Origin: Lachnospiraceae bacterium | Lineage (GTDB): Bacteria; Bacillota; Clostridia; Lachnospirales; Lachnospiraceae | Assembly (NCBI GenBank): GCA_017612555.1 | Contig: JAGAFR010000029.1 | Span: forward strand, 1-46,482 | Reading direction: 5' to 3' | DNA length: 46,482 bases | In this document: positions 44,610 through 46,482 of the stretch, piece by piece | Layout of the letters: every line of letters starts with the position of its first letter | How positions within the stretch are numbered: the stretch's first letter is position 1 | Position numbers and translations under genes: made by a program | The notes under the pieces: generated by a model | What the model was told of the DNA's origin: nothing | Databases searched by the model: none | What the model saw: the letters and a program-made list of their open reading frames with translations, nothing else

Positions 44610-45638
44610 ATGGACAGGTTATTCAGCATAATCATTCCGTGCTATAACGCAGAAGAATATATCGATAGGATGATGAGTTCTCTTATGAATCAGACCATAG
44701 GTGCTGATCTGTTTGAGATCATTGCGGTAAATGACGCCTCAACAGACAATACGCTATCGTTGTTGAACAAGTGGGAAATAAGCTATCCTAATACTGTCAG
44801 GGTTATAACATATGATGAAAATCTGCGTCAGGGGGGTGCCAGGAATAAGGCGATTAAGGCTGCATCGGGGAAATACATATGTTTTCTTGATGCGGACGAC
44901 TGGATGGAGCCTGATGCCCTTGAAACTTTTATGGTAGCGACAGACAGCGGATATGATATAGTGACCGCACTGTTTACTGAAGACAGTGAGTATTCGGTAT
45001 TATATGAAGAAACAGGCGGTGGAGCTCGTGAGGATGCACATATCCAGAGGATTTTTGATAATAGGGACCCGGGGGAATATATAGCGTTTGATCTTGGATT
45101 TGTCTGGTCTTCGGTGTATCGAAGGGAGATTATTACGGAAAATGAAGTGTGGTTTCCGGAACACCTTGCGTACGAGGATATATACTGGCAGCGACTGATC
45201 AAGTTCTATTCACAAAAAGCGTGTGTACTGGACAAAGTAACTCATCACCACTATTTTCATCCGGAATCTACGATGAATAAGAAAAACGCATCGCATCATA
45301 TTGACAGGCTTACCTGTTATGAGATGCTGCTTGATGAATATCAAAAGAGGGCGTTGATTGGGAAGTATTATCCGCAGATATTGAAGGACTCAGTGGAAAC
45401 ATATGTGTTTAACAGTTACTTCATGTTTTTTACGCTGATGGATGATATACCGGATGTGTATAACAGAATAAGGAAGACGCTATACAAATATTTTCCGGAT
45501 TGGGAAAGGGCATATGACAGCACCGATATCCCGATCGTATTTCAATATCTGCTGAAATTCCTGGCAAAGGCAAGCAGCGCAAAACCCGCGGATTTACAGC
45601 CTTTCAAGGACTCCATACTCGAGCTTATTCAAGAATAA
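44610..45638 (+). CDS. GT2 glycosyltransferase
   Basis: A 342-residue protein starting MDRLFSIIIPCYNAEEYIDRMMSSLMNQT with VNDASTDNT, NLRQGGARNKAIKAASGKY and the metal/sugar motif FLDADDW, a textbook family 2 N-terminal domain. The remaining 230 residues include AYEDIYWQR and HHYFHPESTM, as in many capsule and flagellin glycosyltransferases. It starts five bases after the previous stop with a G-rich SD. It is the gene directly before flagellin. Confidence 0.9.
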   Translation: MDRLFSIIIPCYNAEEYIDRMMSSLMNQTIGADLFEIIAVNDASTDNTLSLLNKWEISYPNTVRVITYDENLRQGGARNKAIKAASGKYICFLDADDWMEPDALETFMVATDSGYDIVTALFTEDSEYSVLYEETGGGAREDAHIQRIFDNRDPGEYIAFDLGFVWSSVYRREIITENEVWFPEHLAYEDIYWQRLIKFYSQKACVLDKVTHHHYFHPESTMNKKNASHHIDRLTCYEMLLDEYQKRALIGKYYPQILKDSVETYVFNSYFMFFTLMDDIPDVYNRIRKTLYKYFPDWERAYDSTDIPIVFQYLLKFLAKASSAKPADLQPFKDSILELIQE

Positions 45639-45672
45639 GAGAAAGAAAAATGAAAAAAATTTCAAAAAGGGG

Positions 45673-45699
45673 TTAAGTAATCGCAAATGACTCCGATAT
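45673..45699 (+). promoter_or_regulatory. SigD (sigma-28) promoter of flagellin
   Basis: TTAA (45673-45676), 15 bases and TCCGATAT (45692-45699), two mismatches from GCCGATAA. A-rich sequence upstream (45650-45670) may be an UP element. The leader is about 55 nt. Confidence 0.8.
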
Positions 45700-45710
45700 A
45701 TAGTACAAGT

Positions 45711-45756
45711 AAAGGAAACAGTCGGGACGAAAGTCGCTGATAATTCAAGGAGGATA
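45711..45756 (+). promoter_or_regulatory. Probable CsrA-binding sites in flagellin leader
   Basis: TCAAGGAGGAT (45745-45755) includes the SD within a CsrA-like RUACARGGAUGU context, and AAAGGAAA (45711-45718) gives a second GGA about 30 bases upstream. Two such sites control hag in Bacillus. fliW and csrA are in the same gene cluster. Confidence 0.5.
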
Positions 45757-45761
45757 AGATT

Positions 45762-46482
45762 ATGGTAGTACAACACAACTTACAGGCATCAAACGCAAAC
45801 AGACAGTTAGGAGTTACAACATCAGCACAGGGTAAGGTAACTGAGAAGTTATCAAGCGGATACAAGATCAACCGCGCAGCTGATGATGCAGCAGGACTTA
45901 CAATAAGTGAGAAGATGAGAAGTAACATCCGTGGACTTACACAGGCTTCTTCAAACGCACAGGACGGAATCTCATGTGTACAGACAGCAGAAGGTGCTCT
46001 TACAGAAGTTCACTCAATGCTTCAGAGAATGAACGAGCTTGCAGTTAAGGCTGCAAACGGAACAAATACAACAGCAGATCGTACAGCTATCCAGTCTGAA
46101 GTATCTGCACTTGCAAAAGAGATCACACGTGTAGCTGAGTCTACTCAGTTCAATACTCTGAACCTTCTTAACGGTTCATTCGCAGCCGGCAAGAACATTC
46201 AGGTTGGTGCTGCTAACAGAACGGAGCAGAGGATCACGATCAGCATCGCTAAGATGGATGCTACAACACTCGGAGTCAGCGCAGATAAGGTTGATGTTAA
46301 GACTGAGAGTGGTGCACAGAAGGCTATCTCGAAGATTACATCAGCTATCGCTAGAGTATCTAAGCAGAGATCTGACCTTGGTGCTATCCAGAACAGACTT
46401 GAGCACACGATCGCAAACCTTGACAACGTTGTTGAGAACACCACAGCAGCAGAGAGCCAGATTCGTGATACAGATATGGCTA
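45762..46482 (+). CDS. Flagellin (3' end outside window)
   Basis: The frame is open for 240 codons to the window edge. MVVQHNLQASNANRQLG, EKLSSGYKINRAADDAAGLTISEKMRSNIRGL and AIQSEVSALAKEITRVAESTQFN form the flagellin N-domain, and ISAIARVSKQRSDLGAIQNRLEHTI-like helix and AAESQIRDTDMA the start of the C-domain. The two are joined by only about 55 residues, so D2/D3 are nearly absent and the full protein should be about 270 residues. Cys72 in DGISCVQTAEGAL is unusual. Codon use is biased to a few codons, as in highly expressed genes. AAGGAGGAT is the SD. Confidence 0.97.
   Translation, partial: MVVQHNLQASNANRQLGVTTSAQGKVTEKLSSGYKINRAADDAAGLTISEKMRSNIRGLTQASSNAQDGISCVQTAEGALTEVHSMLQRMNELAVKAANGTNTTADRTAIQSEVSALAKEITRVAESTQFNTLNLLNGSFAAGKNIQVGAANRTEQRITISIAKMDATTLGVSADKVDVKTESGAQKAISKITSAIARVSKQRSDLGAIQNRLEHTIANLDNVVENTTAAESQIRDTDMA

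Overview
The window reads as a chromosomal segment of an anaerobic, motile, low-to-moderate G+C Firmicute, most likely a member of the Lachnospiraceae (Butyrivibrio/Roseburia-like). This is inferred from the fermentation genes (pyruvate formate-lyase, clostridial-type ferredoxin), strong GGAGG ribosome binding sites, SigD-type flagellar promoters, a FliW-CsrA pair and a Firmicute flagellar late-gene cluster. No database search was possible, so the genus is not certain. Nearly all genes are on the + strand; the one clear exception is a glycosyltransferase at 21867-22580.

Region 1 (1-2612): the 3' end of a pyruvate formate-lyase that stops before the glycyl-radical domain. It is followed by a 64-residue small ORF resembling only the front of that domain, then a free-standing 80-residue glycyl-radical domain, a structured RNA-like segment with a terminator-like hairpin, the PFL activating enzyme, Maf, and a monocistronic 2[4Fe-4S] ferredoxin with its own promoter and terminator. 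Region 2 (2613-10844): a tightly packed housekeeping operon of gdpP, rplI, dnaB, a DUF402 gene, tsaC/sua5, rpiB, upp, dCMP deaminase and a coiled-coil SleB-type wall hydrolase. Region 3 (10845-18166): a complete F-type ATP synthase operon (atpZ, atpI, atpB, E, F, H, A, G, D, C) ending in a terminator. Its c subunit carries the residues of a Na+ site.

Region 4 (18167-31200): a mixed set. It holds an 855-residue membrane-anchored protein with a C39-like tail, an M29 aminopeptidase, a convergent GT2 glycosyltransferase, a VanW-type secreted protein, a QueT-type transporter, a long type-2 isoleucyl-tRNA synthetase, glycogen phosphorylase and a C39/papain-like protein. The 370-base gap before vanW is full of hairpins, and part of it recurs in inverse orientation at 31144-31184. 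Region 5 (31201-46482): the late flagellar regulon of flgM, flgN, two tandem flgK genes, a double-length flgL, fliW, csrA, flaG, fliD, fliS, a fliT-like gene, four genes that look like a flagellin glycosylation cassette, and the start of flagellin. SigD-type promoters precede flgM, flaG and flagellin.

Functionally, pfl/ferredoxin/ATP synthase form an energy block. The flagellar genes form a circuit in which FlgM controls SigD, FliW/CsrA control flagellin translation, FlgN/FliS/FliT are export chaperones, and the glycosyltransferases probably decorate the filament. The least explained features are the split PFL with its extra small ORF, the structured RNA after it, and two families of short intergenic repeats. 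Intergenic hairpins with a C(GAA)G triloop recur at several sites. No tRNA, rRNA, CRISPR array or insertion sequence was seen.
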